A stretch of 64,000 bases of DNA from Shewanella avicenniae (GTDB taxonomy: Bacteria > Pseudomonadota > Gammaproteobacteria > Enterobacterales > Shewanellaceae). Under the pieces are notes generated by a model. It did no database searches, was not told the DNA's origin, and saw nothing but the letters and a program-made list of their open reading frames with translations. The DNA lies in NCBI RefSeq assembly GCF_017354945.1, contig NZ_CP071503.1, forward strand, positions 620,001 through 684,000, read 5' to 3'. Below are positions 17,762-27,130 of the stretch, one piece after another. Position numbers and translations under genes: made by a program. Numbering within the stretch: the stretch's first letter is position 1; every line of letters starts with the position of its first letter.

Positions 17762-17787
17762 AAATGGCCCTAACTAGGGCCATTTTA
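17762..17787 (+). terminator. Hairpin between the TonB receptor and the S9 peptidase
   Basis: A perfect 10-bp stem AAATGGCCCT / AGGGCCATTT with an AACT loop ends in TTTTATTA. It lies 20 bp after the receptor stop and 14 bp before the peptidase ATG. It may be a full terminator, or an attenuator letting part of the transcription continue into the peptidase. Confidence 0.75.
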
Positions 17788-17801
17788 TTAAGGAAGATTG
17801 A

Positions 17802-19709
17802 ATGAACGGCTATTTGAAATTTGTAGTGATGATTACCTTGGCTATCGGCTTGTCGCTGAACGCGACGGCTGCCGAAAGCAAATTTGATGAAGTTGATGCG
17901 TTTTCTGTGTTGCCTTTTATCCGCTCAGTGGCGGTTTCACCCGATGGCAAACACCTTTCTGTGATTCGCTCTACCTCGAAAAACGGCGATTATATTATTG
18001 AAATTTATGACGCTAATGATTTGAAAAAGTCTCCCGTGACCTTGGGAGCTAACAAAATGTTAGTGTCGAGTGTTGTCTGGCTTAACAACGAGCGTATTGC
18101 GGTTAACTTTCGCCAGATCCTCGAAGATAGAGCCCATAAGTATTGGGTGAGTAAGTTTGCGATTACCAGTATTGACGGTAAAAGCGATTGGTTAGTGCCT
18201 TTCAGTAAAGCAACTCGAGGCGGCTTTCAGCTGTTGAACACTCTCCCCGAAGATGATGACAATATTTTAGTCTTTGGTGATGCCAATAATAACTACGTAC
18301 CGGATGTGATTAAGCTGAATGTGAATACCGGTAGCACCGCGATTTTGGTGCGTGGTTCAGACAAGATTAATGGCGGTTTTATTGCCGATTACAAAGGCGA
18401 TATTCGTGTCGGCCAGGGCTGGAATTTAGCTAACAACAGTATTGATATCTATGTGCGTAAATCAGGTAGCGATGATTGGCAGCTGCTAAAAGAGGTATCT
18501 GCTAAAAGCCGTGAAAACTATGAAGTGGTTGGTTTTAATAAGAGTAACCTGAATCAGCTTTATGTATTGATGAATCACGGCGAGGATACCACTGGGCTTT
18601 ATCTGTACGATATTGACAAAGGCAGCTATTCAGAACGTTTATACGGCCTGCAAGGGGTTGATATTGATGCGGTAAGCTTTAATAAACAGCACGAACTTGC
18701 GAGTTTTACCTATACCGAAAAACAACCGGTGCAGTATTTCATCGATCCGAAAGAGGAAGCACTTAATAATCAACTTTATCCGCTGTTTCCAAAGCAATTT
18801 GTTAGCATTATCAGCCGCAGTGATGCAGAAGATCAGTTTGTCGTTCGGGTGATGTCGGATAAAAATCCTGGCGAATTTTATCTGCTGAACAGCAAAGGGC
18901 AGTTGCAAAAAGTTGGTCCTAGCCGCCCATTGTTGACTGAAGATCAGCTGGCATCGGTAAAATACATTTCTTATAGCGCGCGCGATGGGAAGAAAATTCG
19001 CGCCTATGTCACTATGCCCACCACAGGTAAAGCACCATATCCAACGGTGGTATTACCGCACGGTGGCCCATGGGCTCGTGATGTGGTGATTTTTGACGAA
19101 TGGTCACAATTGCTCGCACATCATGGCTACTTAGTCATTCAACCAAACTTCCGTGGCTCAACTGGTTATGGCTTAGATTTTTGGATGGCAGGTGACAAAA
19201 ATTGGGGGCTTAAAATGCAAGATGACCTTGATGATGCTGCGCAATTTTTGGTAAGCAAGAACTTGGCAGACCCGAAAAAGCTCGCCATGTTTGGTTGGAG
19301 CTATGGTGGCTATGCGGCGTTTGTCTCCGCTATGCGGGAAAACAACATTTATCAGTGTTCCATTGCCGGTGCTGGAGTCAGTGACTTAAATCGGATCAAC
19401 GCCACACTCAACGACAACCGTTATCTCAGCATCTTGCAAGAACCGACCATTAAAGGTGTTTCACCGGTCGAAAAGGTGAAAGACGTGAATGTGCCGATTA
19501 TGGTGATCCATGGTGATATCGATAGCCGCGTACCGATTGAACACAGTCACGCGTTTGTGAATAAGCTGAAGGAGTTCAACAAGGATTATAAATATGTTGA
19601 GCTCAAAGATGCGGACCATTTCTCCGATACCCTGTTCTATGACAACAAGGTAATGCTGTACCAAAGTATTTTGGACTGGCTGGATAATAAATGCGGTTTG
19701 CGTAACTAA
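17802..19709 (+). CDS. Exported S9 family prolyl oligopeptidase-like peptidase
   Basis: A 635-residue protein with a signal peptide ending NATAA, a beta-propeller-like N-terminal half (SPDGKHLSVI at the first blade) and a C-terminal S9 catalytic domain. The triad is intact: nucleophile in GWSYGG (Ser500), Asp in HGDIDSRVP and His in DADHFSD. The oxyanion segment is LPHGGPWARD. The enzyme should cleave short peptides in the periplasm, typically after proline or from the N-terminus. It follows the TonB receptor by 60 bp, suggesting import followed by digestion. A stem-loop containing a NifA-type site follows the gene. Confidence 0.93.
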   Translation: MNGYLKFVVMITLAIGLSLNATAAESKFDEVDAFSVLPFIRSVAVSPDGKHLSVIRSTSKNGDYIIEIYDANDLKKSPVTLGANKMLVSSVVWLNNERIAVNFRQILEDRAHKYWVSKFAITSIDGKSDWLVPFSKATRGGFQLLNTLPEDDDNILVFGDANNNYVPDVIKLNVNTGSTAILVRGSDKINGGFIADYKGDIRVGQGWNLANNSIDIYVRKSGSDDWQLLKEVSAKSRENYEVVGFNKSNLNQLYVLMNHGEDTTGLYLYDIDKGSYSERLYGLQGVDIDAVSFNKQHELASFTYTEKQPVQYFIDPKEEALNNQLYPLFPKQFVSIISRSDAEDQFVVRVMSDKNPGEFYLLNSKGQLQKVGPSRPLLTEDQLASVKYISYSARDGKKIRAYVTMPTTGKAPYPTVVLPHGGPWARDVVIFDEWSQLLAHHGYLVIQPNFRGSTGYGLDFWMAGDKNWGLKMQDDLDDAAQFLVSKNLADPKKLAMFGWSYGGYAAFVSAMRENNIYQCSIAGAGVSDLNRINATLNDNRYLSILQEPTIKGVSPVEKVKDVNVPIMVIHGDIDSRVPIEHSHAFVNKLKEFNKDYKYVELKDADHFSDTLFYDNKVMLYQSILDWLDNKCGLRN

Positions 19710-19734
19710 GTAAACTAGGTTCACTCCCCTTACT

Positions 19735-19762
19735 AGCGCTTGTCCTGTTTGCGACAAGCGCT
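19735..19762. promoter_or_regulatory. Distal NifA-type activator site for nifU, inside a 10-bp-stem hairpin
   Basis: AGCGCTTGTC / GACAAGCGCT is a perfect inverted repeat with an 8-nt loop. It contains TTGTCCTGTTTGCGACAA, that is TGT-N10-ACA (19741-19756), and shares the TTTGCGACAA half with the other nif sites in this window. It lies 25 bp after the S9 stop codon but has no T-run. It is 35 bp upstream of the second site. Confidence 0.7.
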
Positions 19763-19774
19763 ATATCAACAAAA

Positions 19775-19792
19775 TTGTCAGCTTTGGTACAA
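19775..19792 (+). promoter_or_regulatory. Proximal NifA-type activator site for nifU
   Basis: TTGTCAGCTTTGGTACAA carries TGT-N10-ACA and matches the window consensus at 16 of 18 positions. It is about 150 bp upstream of the start site predicted from the sigma-54 promoter at 19906. Confidence 0.75.
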
Positions 19793-19905
19793 ATTGCTGA
19801 CAAGCATGACACAGCGCTCAATTTCGTGATTGGCATAGGCCAAAAACTTTGATTAATCTCGCAATTATTCAACCAGTTATCAAAATGTAAACGAATTGTG
19901 GCGGC

Positions 19906-19921
19906 TGGTGCGCCATTTGCA
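19906..19921 (+). promoter_or_regulatory. Sigma-54 promoter of nifUSVWZM
   Basis: TGGTGCGCCATTTGCA fits the consensus TGGYRCG-N4-TTGCW exactly at the GG and GC positions and almost everywhere else. Transcription would start near 19933, some 84 bp before the nifU ATG. Confidence 0.85.
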
Positions 19922-20016
19922 CTAACTCCTAAACCAATGACACATGGGTATGGCTTTTACGCGACAAATGCCAAGCCTGATACCAAGCACCGTCACACAG
20001 GTTAGGGAGTGAATAT

Positions 20017-20982
20017 ATGTGGGATTATTCAGAGAAAGTTAAGCAGCATTTCTTCAACCCGAAGAACGCCAAATTGGTCAGCAACGCCAACGCACGTGGC
20101 GATGTCGGCTCTATCAGTTGTGGTGATGCACTCAGCCTGAGCCTCAAAGTTAACCCTGACACTGAAATTATTGAAGACGCAGGTTTTCAAACCTTTGGCT
20201 GTGGCAGTGCCATTGCCTCCTCATCGGCATTGACCGAAATCATCATCGGCAAAACCTTAGACGATGCCCTCAAAGTCACCAACCAAGAGATTGCCGATTA
20301 TCTTGATGGTCTTCCGCCGGAAAAAATGCATTGCTCGGTAATGGGCATGGAAGCCTTGCATGCCGCGGTGGCCAACTATCGTGGTGAAGTGTTGGACGAT
20401 GACCACGAAGAGGGCGAGCTGATCTGTAAATGTTTCGCCATTGACGATTTGATGATCAAGCGCGTCGTAAAAGCCAATGGCCTGCAAACCTTAGAAGAGG
20501 TGATTAACTACACCAAAGCTGGTGGGGCATGTACCTCTTGCCATGAAAAAATCGAGTGGGTGCTGGATGAAACATTAGAGGAAATGGCCGAAGCGGGCAT
20601 TGATGTGGCGGCCGTTGCCAAAGCCAACAGCAAAGTGGCTGCTACGCCAAAAATTGCGGCTGTCAGCAAAATTCAGCCCATTGCGGTAGCCGCGACTGAC
20701 GATGCAGCCCTTGCTGAGCGCAAAGCGATTATCGAAAAGGTCATCGAGCAGGTGCGTCCTGCGGTACGTGCCGATGGCGGCGATATTCATCTGGTGGATA
20801 TTGAAGATCATCTGGTGTTTGTCAGCATGTCGGGCAACTGCTCCGGCTGCGGTCTCTCAGGGCTAACCCTCGCTAACTTAGAAATCAAAATTTCCGATGC
20901 ACTGGGCGAAACCGTCACGGTATTCCCGCTGCAACCAAGCAGTGAAGAAAGCGAGCAAAAGGAGGCCACTTATGATCTATGA
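20017..20982 (+). CDS. nifU: Nitrogenase Fe-S cluster scaffold NifU
   Basis: A full three-domain NifU of 321 residues. The N-terminal IscU-like domain has Cys35, Cys62 and Cys106. The central [2Fe-2S] domain has Cys137, Cys139, Cys172 and Cys175. The C-terminal Nfu domain (about 240-305) has the CSGC motif. These positions equal those of A. vinelandii. An Ala/Lys-rich linker of about 40 residues joins the last two domains. NifU assembles [4Fe-4S] clusters from sulfur supplied by NifS for NifH and NifB. The gene begins the sigma-54-driven nifUSVWZM operon and overlaps nifS by 11 bases. Confidence 0.98.
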   Translation: MWDYSEKVKQHFFNPKNAKLVSNANARGDVGSISCGDALSLSLKVNPDTEIIEDAGFQTFGCGSAIASSSALTEIIIGKTLDDALKVTNQEIADYLDGLPPEKMHCSVMGMEALHAAVANYRGEVLDDDHEEGELICKCFAIDDLMIKRVVKANGLQTLEEVINYTKAGGACTSCHEKIEWVLDETLEEMAEAGIDVAAVAKANSKVAATPKIAAVSKIQPIAVAATDDAALAERKAIIEKVIEQVRPAVRADGGDIHLVDIEDHLVFVSMSGNCSGCGLSGLTLANLEIKISDALGETVTVFPLQPSSEESEQKEATYDL

Positions 20983-22210
20983 AAACATCCATGCTGAGGC
21001 GTTGCCGAAGACGGTTTATCTGGATAACAACGCCACCACCCGCATCGACCCTAAAGTGCTGGAAACCATGTTGCCGTTTTTAAGCGATTTCTATGGTAAT
21101 CCATCGTCAATTCATCAGCTTGGCGCGACGGTTGGCCATGCGATGGCAAAGGCGCGCGAACAAGTGCAGCTGTTGATGGGCGCTGAACATGCGTCTGAAG
21201 TGGTATTCACCTCCTGCGCTACCGAGGCCACCGCAACTGCGATTATGTCGGCGGTAGAAGCACTGCCAGAGCGTAAAGAGATCATCACCTCAGTGGTGGA
21301 GCATCCTGCTACGTTGCAACTGTGTCAGCATCTCGAACGCAAGGGCTACAAGATCCACTGGATCGGTGTTGATGGCAAAGGCCGCTTAGATATAGACGCC
21401 TTTCGGGCGGCGCTGAGCGACCAAGTCGCTGTCGTATCAATCATGTGGGCTAACAATGAAACTGGCACGCTGTTTCCTGTCGAGATGTTGGCCAAGTTGG
21501 CTAAATCTGTGGGCGCGCAGATGCATGTGGATGCGGTGCAAGTGGCCGGTAAATATCCGATTAATGCGCAACATACCGAGATCGATATGATGTCGATTTC
21601 TGGGCATAAATTTCACGCGCCGAAGGGCATCGGTGCCCTGTATCTGCGACGTGGCACGCGGTTTCGACCATTGCTGCGTGGCGGCCATCAAGAACGCGGG
21701 CGTCGCGCCGGTACTGAAAACGCGGCATCCATTATCGGCCTTGGCATGGCGGCAGAGATTGCTTATCACAGCATGGCGGCAGAAACGGCACGTCAATCAA
21801 TGATGCGTGATCGCCTCGAACAAGGCTTGTTAGCACGGATCCCAAGCTGTTTTGTGACCGGCAATCCGCAGCAACGGGTGGCCAACACCACCAATATCGC
21901 CTTTGAATATATCGAAGGCGAGGCTTTGCTGCTGATGCTCAATCAAGTGGGCATCGCCTGTTCCTCCGGCTCCGCCTGTACCTCGGGCTCGCTCGAACCT
22001 TCTCACGTGATGAAAGCGATGAATATTCCGTTCACTGCAGCGCATGGCACTTTGCGTTTCTCGTTGTCGCGTTTTACCACTGATGACGATATTGATGCAG
22101 TGTTGCAGGAACTACCGGCCATTGTGGCTAGGCTGCGGATGTTGTCGCCTTACTGGGATAACGAATCCAACAGAGGATCAACCGAGATGTTCGCGCCGGC
22201 TTACGCCTAA
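20972..22210 (+). CDS. nifS: Cysteine desulfurase NifS
   Basis: A 412-residue PLP enzyme. The start was placed at the ATG behind AAAAGGAGG, because the longer frame lies inside nifU. It has YLDNNATT near the N-terminus, the PLP lysine in [10 protein letters not shown] (Lys213) and the persulfide cysteine in [15 protein letters not shown] (Cys336). It converts cysteine to alanine and hands sulfur to NifU. The overlap with nifU couples synthesis of the two partners. The C-terminus extends slightly beyond the family core. Confidence 0.97.
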   Translation: MIYENIHAEALPKTVYLDNNATTRIDPKVLETMLPFLSDFYGNPSSIHQLGATVGHAMAKAREQVQLLMGAEHASEVVFTSCATEATATAIMSAVEALPERKEIITSVVEHPATLQLCQHLERKGYKIHWIGVDGKGRLDIDAFRAALSDQVAVVSIMWANNETGTLFPVEMLAKLAKSVGAQMHVDAVQVAGKYPINAQHTEIDMMSISGHKFHAPKGIGALYLRRGTRFRPLLRGGHQERGRRAGTENAASIIGLGMAAEIAYHSMAAETARQSMMRDRLEQGLLARIPSCFVTGNPQQRVANTTNIAFEYIEGEALLLMLNQVGIACSSGSACTSGSLEPSHVMKAMNIPFTAAHGTLRFSLSRFTTDDDIDAVLQELPAIVARLRMLSPYWDNESNRGSTEMFAPAYA

Positions 22211-22240
22211 GCGAATATCCGCGGAGGAGGCGCTAACACA

Positions 22241-23452
22241 ATGAACAAGCTACCTTTTGTGCGCGTTAACGACACCACGCTGCGGGATGGCGAACAAACC
22301 CCAGGCGTGGCGTTTACCACCGATGAAAAAGTGCAACTGGCGCTGTTGATGCAGGCGGCTGGAGTGCCCGAATTAGAAATTGGCATTCCGGCGATGGGCG
22401 CGCAGGAACAACACACCATCGCCGCGATTACTGCCGCGCTTAAATCTGCGCACGCCGCAGCCGCCGCAACCTCGGCGCTGGCGCACTCACGCAGCGAAAC
22501 CATGGCGTGGTGCCGCATGACCGAGTTTGATATCAGTCAGGCGCTGCACCTCGGTTTAGATTGGGTCGACCTGTCGACGCCTGTGTCACGGCAGCAGATT
22601 GGCAGCAAACTGAACAGTACCCCAGAGCAGGTGTTGGCGCGTACCGATCGCTTCGTCAAACAGGCGCTCGATTTCGGCTTTAAGGTCTGTGTCGGGATGG
22701 AGGATGCCTCCCGCTCCGAAATGGACTTATTGCTGTCGGTCGCCGAAGTCGCTGAACGCGCTGGTGCCAGCCGAGTACGATTTGCCGATACTTTGGGCAT
22801 TCTCGACCCATTTAAAACCCAGCAGATGATTGGCCAATTGCGGCGCCATACCGATCTTGAGATCGAGATGCATGCTCACAACGATCTTGGGCTGGCAACC
22901 GCCAATACGCTGGCGGCAATTGATGCCGGCGCGACCTCGATTAACACCACCGCCAACGGGCTTGGTGAGCGCGCAGGCAATGCGCCGCTCGAAGAAGTGG
23001 TGGTTGCGCTCAGTGTGCTCAACAAAGCGGAAACTGGCATCGACTTACGGCAACTGCCAGCACTGTGCCAATACGCATTGCAAGCCTCTGGGCGGCAAGT
23101 GTCGCTGCAAAAAGCGATTGTGGGTGCCGGAGTGTTTACCCATGAGTCAGGCATTCACATCGACGGTTTACTCAAAGATATCAATAACTATCAGGGTTTT
23201 TCGCCAGCATTAGTGGGGCGTGAACACACGTTGGTGCTGGGTAAACACTCAGGCGTTAATGCGATCAGCACTGTCTATCGCGCACTTGGTATTGAGCTCG
23301 ATGAGCAGCAATGTCAGCGATTGCGGCTCACGTTGCGACAGTGGTCAGAAACTCACAAATGTAGCCCCGATGAAGTCGCATTGCGCGCGTTAGCGCAGTC
23401 GGTGGCCATTCTTGGCGCAAGTCCAGTAGGAGAAGAATATGGAAGCAACTGA
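22241..23452 (+). CDS. nifV: Homocitrate synthase NifV
   Basis: A 403-residue DRE-TIM metallolyase. The N-terminal DTTLRDGEQTPGVAF motif and the metal-binding MHAHNDLGLATAN segment are both present, as is GLGERAGNAPLEEVV. It condenses acetyl-CoA with 2-oxoglutarate to form homocitrate, the organic ligand of FeMo-cofactor. The C-terminal part (KAIVGAGVFTHESGIHIDGLLKD) is typical of the NifV group rather than leucine biosynthesis, and the operon position settles the choice. The ribosome site is GGAGGAGGC, and the gene overlaps nifW by 14 bases. Confidence 0.97.
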   Translation: MNKLPFVRVNDTTLRDGEQTPGVAFTTDEKVQLALLMQAAGVPELEIGIPAMGAQEQHTIAAITAALKSAHAAAAATSALAHSRSETMAWCRMTEFDISQALHLGLDWVDLSTPVSRQQIGSKLNSTPEQVLARTDRFVKQALDFGFKVCVGMEDASRSEMDLLLSVAEVAERAGASRVRFADTLGILDPFKTQQMIGQLRRHTDLEIEMHAHNDLGLATANTLAAIDAGATSINTTANGLGERAGNAPLEEVVVALSVLNKAETGIDLRQLPALCQYALQASGRQVSLQKAIVGAGVFTHESGIHIDGLLKDINNYQGFSPALVGREHTLVLGKHSGVNAISTVYRALGIELDEQQCQRLRLTLRQWSETHKCSPDEVALRALAQSVAILGASPVGEEYGSN

Positions 23453-23714
23453 TACCGATGTATTGCCAGAACATCTGCAATCGGCAGAGGATTTTCTCGA
23501 CTTTTTCAAAGTGAAATATGACCCGGAAGTGGTCAAAACCAAGCGAGTGCAACTGCTGCGCTTGTATCACGGCGTGTTAGAACGTTACGACCCACCGTTG
23601 ACCATGGAGCACTATCGCAAAGCGGTGCGGATTGCCTACGGCAGCATCAAGCTCGGGCAAGAGTTGGCTTTTGCTGATATGGGCTGCGGTACTTGTAGCG
23701 GTTGCGATGTGTAA
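23439..23714 (+). CDS. nifW: Nitrogenase protective protein NifW with an unusual Cys tail
   Basis: A 91-residue protein with the NifW hallmark SAEDFLDFFKVKYDPEVV at 15-32, followed by a helical segment. NifW associates with the MoFe protein and helps protect or mature it. The C-terminus ends GCGTCSGCDV, placing Cys83, Cys86 and Cys89 in a CxxCxxC array that I do not recall from Klebsiella or Azotobacter NifW. It could bind a metal or cluster, or simply be lineage-specific. The start overlaps the end of nifV, with AGGAGAAG as ribosome site. Confidence 0.9.
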   Translation: MEATDTDVLPEHLQSAEDFLDFFKVKYDPEVVKTKRVQLLRLYHGVLERYDPPLTMEHYRKAVRIAYGSIKLGQELAFADMGCGTCSGCDV

Positions 23715-23740
23715 GTCGCGCCAACAACGGAGAGCACACG

Positions 23741-24232
23741 ATGGAAGATGGCGTTCGATTTGCCGCTGGCGCTGAAGTGCGTGTGGTGCGCAATGTGCGT
23801 AACGATGGCACCTTTTACGGGGTAGCTAAAGGCGAGTTGATTGTTGCCGAAGGCGATGTTGGCGTGGTGCGCAAGCATGGCTGGTTTCTGCAAGAGCAGG
23901 TGATTTATGAGGTGTTCTTTCCAGAAACTGGGCAACTGGTGGGCTTACGCGATGTTGAAGTGATCGATGCCGCGCTCCCTTTTGTGCCGTGCCGTTTTCG
24001 CATGCTTGATTACGCCCGTTTGACCCTGTCGCTGGCCAGTCAAGGTGAACTGTTAGCCCGTAAAGGCGATCGGGTGCAAGTCACCTGGATCGATCGCGAT
24101 CTCGCCAGCGGTGAACTCAGTTTTACCGTAAAAATAGCCAACACCGAAGTGCAAGTGCCTGCTCGGGCGCTGGAAGATGTACCAGCAGAAGAAGAGGGGA
24201 GTCGATGGAGACGCAAAAGCGCCGCTATTTGA
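23741..24232 (+). CDS. nifZ: P-cluster maturation protein NifZ
   Basis: A 163-residue protein. The ATG behind CGGAGAGC was preferred because the extra N-terminal residues of the longer frame overlap the nifW end and have no ribosome site. The N-terminal domain contains FAAGAEVRVVRNVRNDGTFYG and GDVGVVRKHGWFLQEQVIYEVFF, the core of the NifZ family; a second SH3-like half follows at about 90-150. NifZ is needed for formation of the second P-cluster in the MoFe protein. The end overlaps nifM by 28 bases. Confidence 0.94.
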   Translation: MEDGVRFAAGAEVRVVRNVRNDGTFYGVAKGELIVAEGDVGVVRKHGWFLQEQVIYEVFFPETGQLVGLRDVEVIDAALPFVPCRFRMLDYARLTLSLASQGELLARKGDRVQVTWIDRDLASGELSFTVKIANTEVQVPARALEDVPAEEEGSRWRRKSAAI

Positions 24233-25038
24233 TGGCAAAAGCTGCCACTGAGATGTTTAAACTCAATCCTGAGTACTTAAGTATGGATCAACGCCAGCAG
24301 GTTGAGTTGCAAGTTGAACGCTTGCTGCAGCTGCAACGTGCCATTATCAATAGCCCTGAGGCGGCTGGCGTTACCGTGTCGCCGGAGCAACTTAGCCAAG
24401 CGTGGGATAGCTGTTTAGCCCAGTTTGACTGTGAAACCAGCTTTGTTGAGTCACTGGAAAAACAAGGGCTTGATCGTGATGGGCTGCGCTCAGCAATATA
24501 CGATGAACTGCTGTGTGAACTGGTGATGGAGCGCGTCAGTGTTGATATTCCGCCGTTGGCCATCGAGCAAGCGCGCCGCTATTACGACAGTCATCGGCAG
24601 GAGTTTGCGCGTGATGCCATTTGGCAGATGAGCCAAATTCTGATCACGGTGAATAACGACTATCCCGAGAATCATCGCAAAGCGGTATTAAAGCGTATCT
24701 GTCAGGTTCGGCATCTTGGCCAGCGGCAAGACTTCGCTCAGTTGGCGCTGCAGTATTCTGAGTGCCCGAGTGCACTCGAACGTGGCTTTCTTGGGTGGTG
24801 TGAGCAAAGCAAACTGTTTCCTGAAATCGCCGCTGTATTGCCAACATTAGCGGTAGAGCAACTCAGTGAACCGATTGAAACCGAGCTGGGGTTTCATATC
24901 GTGCGTTGGCATCAATATAAACCGGCCAAAAATGCCAGTTTCGAACAGGCATTGCCGATTTTACAGCAGCGCCATGATGAGCGAGCGCGTAAGTATCTGC
25001 AAAAACAGTGGCTGAATCGATTACTGGCGTATCAATAA
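24205..25038 (+). CDS. nifM: Peptidyl-prolyl isomerase NifM, NifH maturation factor
   Basis: A 277-residue protein with an N-terminal helical domain (about 1-130) like that of SurA/NifM and a C-terminal parvulin domain (about 135-235): IWQMSQILITVN, then FAQLALQYSECPSALERGFLGW and IETELGFHIVRWH. NifM is required for active Fe protein (NifH), probably by isomerising a NifH proline. There is no signal peptide, as expected for a cytoplasmic isomerase. It is the last recognised gene of the nifU operon, and no clear terminator follows it. Confidence 0.95.
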   Translation: METQKRRYLMAKAATEMFKLNPEYLSMDQRQQVELQVERLLQLQRAIINSPEAAGVTVSPEQLSQAWDSCLAQFDCETSFVESLEKQGLDRDGLRSAIYDELLCELVMERVSVDIPPLAIEQARRYYDSHRQEFARDAIWQMSQILITVNNDYPENHRKAVLKRICQVRHLGQRQDFAQLALQYSECPSALERGFLGWCEQSKLFPEIAAVLPTLAVEQLSEPIETELGFHIVRWHQYKPAKNASFEQALPILQQRHDERARKYLQKQWLNRLLAYQ

Positions 25039-25131
25039 CTGCTTAGCCTTGGTATCAAATAGCACTCATGCTAGTCTTCGACTCTTTGCAAAAAGTCAGT
25101 GTCGACGCTGGCTCGCGTGGGAGTTTAGAGG

Positions 25132-25455
25132 TTGAAGTATTGGGCTGAAGCACCCTTGTGGTACCTCGTGTTGTTAGGCTTAGTGATTCCACTCGGGTTG
25201 CCGATTGGACTCAATCAGTTCGCGGTGGATTATTGGCTATCTGTTGCCATTACCGCGTTACCTATGTTGATTTATCTTGGCTTGATGCTGAGTTATCGCC
25301 CCAACAAGCACAATCGCGTGTTGGCATGGCTAGATGATCCTTTTAATCAAGGGGTGAATAAGCAGAAGGCAGGCCTAGGCGTAGCTATAGCGATTACCGT
25401 TGGTTTGGCGGCGCAGACTTTGTCGTTAATCGCGGTATTGATTTGGCTAGGCTAA
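25132..25455 (+). CDS. Small integral membrane protein, unknown
   Basis: A 107-residue hydrophobic protein with three or four predicted membrane segments (about 8-30, 34-54 and 82-106) joined by a polar loop carrying RPNKHNRVLAWLDDPFNQG. Translation appears to start at a TTG placed just after GGGAGTTTAGAGG; an upstream GTG is closed by a stop. I do not recognise the family. It is 93 bp downstream of nifM on the same strand, so co-transcription with the nifU operon is possible. A functional link to nitrogen fixation is not shown. Confidence 0.6.
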   Translation: MKYWAEAPLWYLVLLGLVIPLGLPIGLNQFAVDYWLSVAITALPMLIYLGLMLSYRPNKHNRVLAWLDDPFNQGVNKQKAGLGVAIAITVGLAAQTLSLIAVLIWLG

Positions 25456-25496
25456 TCAAACATGGTTGCAGTGGCCTGAGATACTGTCGCCGTCAT

Positions 25497-25988
25497 TCAC
25501 ATTTTGGCTGGCTGTAGCTGCCCGATAAATTTGGTATTGAGTCGAATTACGTTATAGGAAGCGCCGCTTCTTCTCGCGGTTAATTTCATGGGTATCTGGG
25601 TTTGGCGAATATCGGTATCTGCGCCAAAGAGCGATTGCTCATCTTGCCATTGAGCGCCCGAAGCAAATTTGATGTGGTAATCACCGACCGGCAGGCTTAC
25701 TACCTTCAGACTGCCGCGTTTCACAAATACCACTGCGATTTTTTCGTCTGAGTCAGCATCTAGAAAGTGGAGCAAGTAATCTTGATTTGACTGTTGCGAA
25801 TCTAAGGTGACTTGGACCAACTTCAATTCATTCTCGATTTGAACATCCGTCGTAACGAGCTGGTCAGCAGGGTATTGCGCGTTGTTTGTTGGCAGCAATA
25901 ACCACGCAGTAACAGCGGCAATAACCACACAGGTCAGTAGTGCGACCACGAGCGTTTTGCTGAGGGAACCGAAAAGAAATTTACTCAT
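25497..25988 (-). CDS. Membrane-anchored periplasmic protein, unknown
   Basis: A 163-residue protein with one N-terminal membrane segment (about 10-31) and a hydrophilic beta-rich remainder facing the periplasm. The part VVFVKRGSLKVVSLPVGDYHIKFASGAQW resembles small beta-sandwich modules, but I cannot name the family. It converges with the membrane-protein gene at 25132 and is divergent from panE. No hairpin terminator is evident in the 41-bp gap between the convergent genes. Confidence 0.6.
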   Translation of the reverse strand: MSKFLFGSLSKTLVVALLTCVVIAAVTAWLLLPTNNAQYPADQLVTTDVQIENELKLVQVTLDSQQSNQDYLLHFLDADSDEKIAVVFVKRGSLKVVSLPVGDYHIKFASGAQWQDEQSLFGADTDIRQTQIPMKLTARRSGASYNVIRLNTKFIGQLQPAKM

Positions 25989-26188
25989 GAGATCGCTTAA
26001 ACCTAGTTGTGCTGGGTGCCCGGTTAAAGCGTCCTCTGCCGATAGAACAATTCCTTTGCGACATCTGTATCAATACTAAAGTCTAGGTCATTCACCGGCA
26101 TGAGGAAAGCCTAGCTAGGCAGCGCTTAGGTTTATCTCACTGAAAATAGTGATATGGTGAGTCAGGTCATCATGCAAGGAGCTGAATA

Positions 26189-27130
26189 ATGAGATTTGTG
26201 GTACTAGGTGCGGGCGGCATTGGTTGTTATTACGCTGCGCGGTTACTGGCGGCGGGGCATCAAGCGCTGCTGGTGGCGCGTGGTGAACACCTCACCGCGT
26301 TGCAGCAACAAGGGCTCACGCTAAAACATCCGCAGTTTTCATTTAATGAAGCGGTTGCGGCGACCGATGTGATTGGCCTAATGCGCGATTATTCCGCCTC
26401 AGATTTTGATTGGCTGTTGCTGGCGGCCAAAAGCAGTGCCACTGAACCACTCATGTTACAACTGGCCGACTGGTTAAACGCCAATCCTGAGTTACTCATC
26501 TTGTCATTGCAAAATGGGGTGGATAACGAAGCCCATATAGCGTCAGTGGTGGGGCAGGAACGCACGGTTGGCGGCTTAGCGGTAAAAATTGGAGCTCATA
26601 TCATCGCTCCGGGTAACGTTGAAGCCACTGGGGTGGCACAGGTTGATTTCGGTGCTTGGCCGAACCAGCAGCAAAACCCCACGCTGCAATCACGCTTAAT
26701 GGCGCTCGCTGAAGTTTTTACTCATGCCCAAATTCCCAACACGGTTTACGACAATGTGAGTTATGCCTTGTGGCGTAAGTTGGTGATTAACAATGCTGTG
26801 AACCCGCTGACGGCATTGACCTTACTTAACACGCGCGAACTCACCCAACACTCAGTATTTACCCACACAGTGAAAACCATGATGCAGGAAACCGGACGCG
26901 CGGCCAATGCCGAAGGTGTGCACTTAACTGAAGCTGACATCGAAGAGATGTATCAGTTGATTTGTGGCTTTGATGCGATAAAAACCTCAATGCTGGTGGA
27001 CCGTCTAAAAGGCCGCACCATGGAGATTGATGATATTTGTGGCCCAGTGATCCGCGGTTGTATTAAGGCCGGCAAACCTGCGACGACGACAGAATTAATC
27101 GCGGCGTTGTTGCGTAATGCGGTGCAGTAA
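26189..27130 (+). CDS. panE: 2-dehydropantoate 2-reductase (ketopantoate reductase)
   Basis: A 313-residue NADPH-dependent reductase. The Rossmann motif GAGGIG is at residues 7-12. The catalytic-lysine segment ALWRKLVINNAVNPLTALTLL lies in the centre, and the C-terminal domain ends with EIDDICGPVIRGCIKAGKPAT. It makes pantoate for coenzyme A synthesis. An AAGGAG site precedes the ATG. The gene is alone, with no functional tie to its neighbours. Family paralogues exist that act on other 2-oxo acids, so the substrate is likely rather than certain. Confidence 0.92.
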   Translation: MRFVVLGAGGIGCYYAARLLAAGHQALLVARGEHLTALQQQGLTLKHPQFSFNEAVAATDVIGLMRDYSASDFDWLLLAAKSSATEPLMLQLADWLNANPELLILSLQNGVDNEAHIASVVGQERTVGGLAVKIGAHIIAPGNVEATGVAQVDFGAWPNQQQNPTLQSRLMALAEVFTHAQIPNTVYDNVSYALWRKLVINNAVNPLTALTLLNTRELTQHSVFTHTVKTMMQETGRAANAEGVHLTEADIEEMYQLICGFDAIKTSMLVDRLKGRTMEIDDICGPVIRGCIKAGKPATTTELIAALLRNAVQ

